The position numbers and the translations under genes were made by a program. Of a DNA stretch of 43,213 bases, positions 42,784-43,213 are shown piece by piece. Below the pieces are notes generated by a model that did not search any database, had not been told where the DNA came from, and saw only the letters and a list, made by a program, of their open reading frames with translations. The number at the start of each line of letters is the position of its first letter. Positions within the stretch are counted from its first letter, which is position 1. Source of the stretch: an uncultured Prevotellaceae bacterium (lineage in GTDB: Bacteria > Bacteroidota > Bacteroidia > Bacteroidales > Bacteroidaceae); assembly GCA_900317635.1 (NCBI GenBank), contig ONHN01000014.1, forward strand, positions 1 to 43,213. The letters run 5' to 3'.

Positions 42784-43046
42784 GCGCACTTCGCGATTGG
42801 CGAGCGGCGCACTTCGCGATAGGCGACGTGCGCACCTCGTGATAGGCGACGTGCGCACCTCGTGATAGGCGACGTGCGCACCTCGTGATAGGTGAGGTGC
42901 GCACCTCGTGATAGGTGAGGTGCGTACCTCGTGATAGGTGAGGTGCGTACCTCGTGATAGGCGACGTGCGCACCTCGTGATAGGTGAGGTGCGCACCTCG
43001 TGATGGGTGAGATGCGCACCTCGCGATAGGTGAGGTGTGCACCTCG
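42784..43046. repeat. 23-bp tandem array upstream of the BspA-like gene
   Basis: Eleven full 23-base units start at 42784 and every 23 bases after, plus a 10-base partial unit at 43037. The consensus is GCGCACCTCGTGATAGG then YGASGT. Two unit types exist, with GGCGACGT (units 2-4, 8) or GGTGAGGT (units 5-7, 9, 11). Type-two junctions make a perfect 14-base palindrome, GAGGTGCGCACCTC. There are no spacers. The array lies between a -7 box (43194-43201) and the gene, that is, in its probable 5' leader. Bases 43047-43190 show no gene. Confidence 0.9.
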
Positions 43047-43193
43047 AAAGTGTGGACTTGATATGCAGCGAGCCGCGTAAGTGGCTGATATTCCGCCCAC
43101 GAAAAGGCTGTCATCGGTCGCAAAAGGGGCTGACGGAGCAAAGAAACGAGTGGGACGGATAGGGCAGTTCATGGCAGATAACGCTTTCGTTTG

Positions 43194-43201
43194 CAAATAT
43201 A
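43194..43201 (-). promoter_or_regulatory. -7 box, probable promoter of the BspA-like gene
   Basis: On the minus strand this reads TATATTTG followed by CAAACG, matching TAnnTTTG. The -33 region lies at or beyond the window edge. No nearer match was found upstream of the BspA-like gene, so the leader would be about 450 bases and include the array. Confidence 0.5.
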
Positions 43202-43213
43202 TAGCTTTTCTCC

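Noticed and set aside
42784-43046. CRISPR array
   Set aside because: Units are directly adjacent with no spacers, and no cas genes are nearby.
42732-43196. 154-residue protein with 23-residue repeats on the minus strand
   Set aside because: Three 23-base units make 69 bases, so any stop-free array looks like a 23-residue repeat protein in all frames. Its start codon overlaps the -7 box.

Overview
The window looks like a chromosomal stretch of a Bacteroidales bacterium, most like the Prevotellaceae. The reasons are: promoters of the Bacteroidetes type (TAnnTTTG -7 boxes, some with a TTTG at about -33) in front of at least ten genes; no Shine-Dalgarno-like leaders; the gene order parA-parB-DUF5683-lytic transglycosylase-relA/spoT; a GH95 fucosidase with a Por-type C-terminal domain; BspA-type leucine-rich repeats with a dockerin-like tail; and DHHW-family proteins next to an MBOAT acyltransferase. 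The species cannot be named from the sequence alone.

Layout. 1-2740: pckA (minus) and upp (plus), divergent. 2909-6454: a large secreted GH95 fucosidase with a strong terminator, then a 535-base gap holding a repeat array with a long hairpin. 6990-12449: metG, then a flippase, M16 peptidase and Nudix hydrolase that overlap each other. 12432-17026 (minus): a four-gene chain with overlapping ends, U32 peptidase, a HAD-RibF fusion, a CPBP membrane protease and dusB. 17224-24153: the parA-parB-DUF5683-mltD segment, a strong terminator, then relA/spoT. 24313-26537: secreted alkaline phosphatase and an unrecognised two-helix membrane protein. 26623-31726: SGNH hydrolase, MBOAT acyltransferase and two DHHW proteins, read here as a module for O-acetylating a cell-surface or periplasmic glycan. 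32170-34821: a large MscS-type channel. 35691-38139 (minus): ackA and an MmcQ/YjbR-biotin ligase fusion. 38499-40852: a small secreted protein coupled to a Cthe_2159-like carbohydrate-binding protein. 41062-42735 (minus): a BspA-like repeat protein.

From about 18 kb onward most gaps are filled by a modular family of dispersed repeats: heptamers close to RAGTKAC, often in inverted pairs; a GGCGTAGCC core; and small palindromes GCRGGCG-N3-CGCCYGC (12 hand-located copies). One gap, 34822-35690, also carries a 278-base element with two 114-base inverted arms. Three other gaps carry tandem arrays with a 21-23 base period. These repeats, the HAD-RibF fusion, the MmcQ-BirA fusion with an altered biotin-binding loop, and a nearly identical 23-base leader before metG and parA are the observations most worth following. 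All identities and counts were made by eye; no alignment or database search was run.
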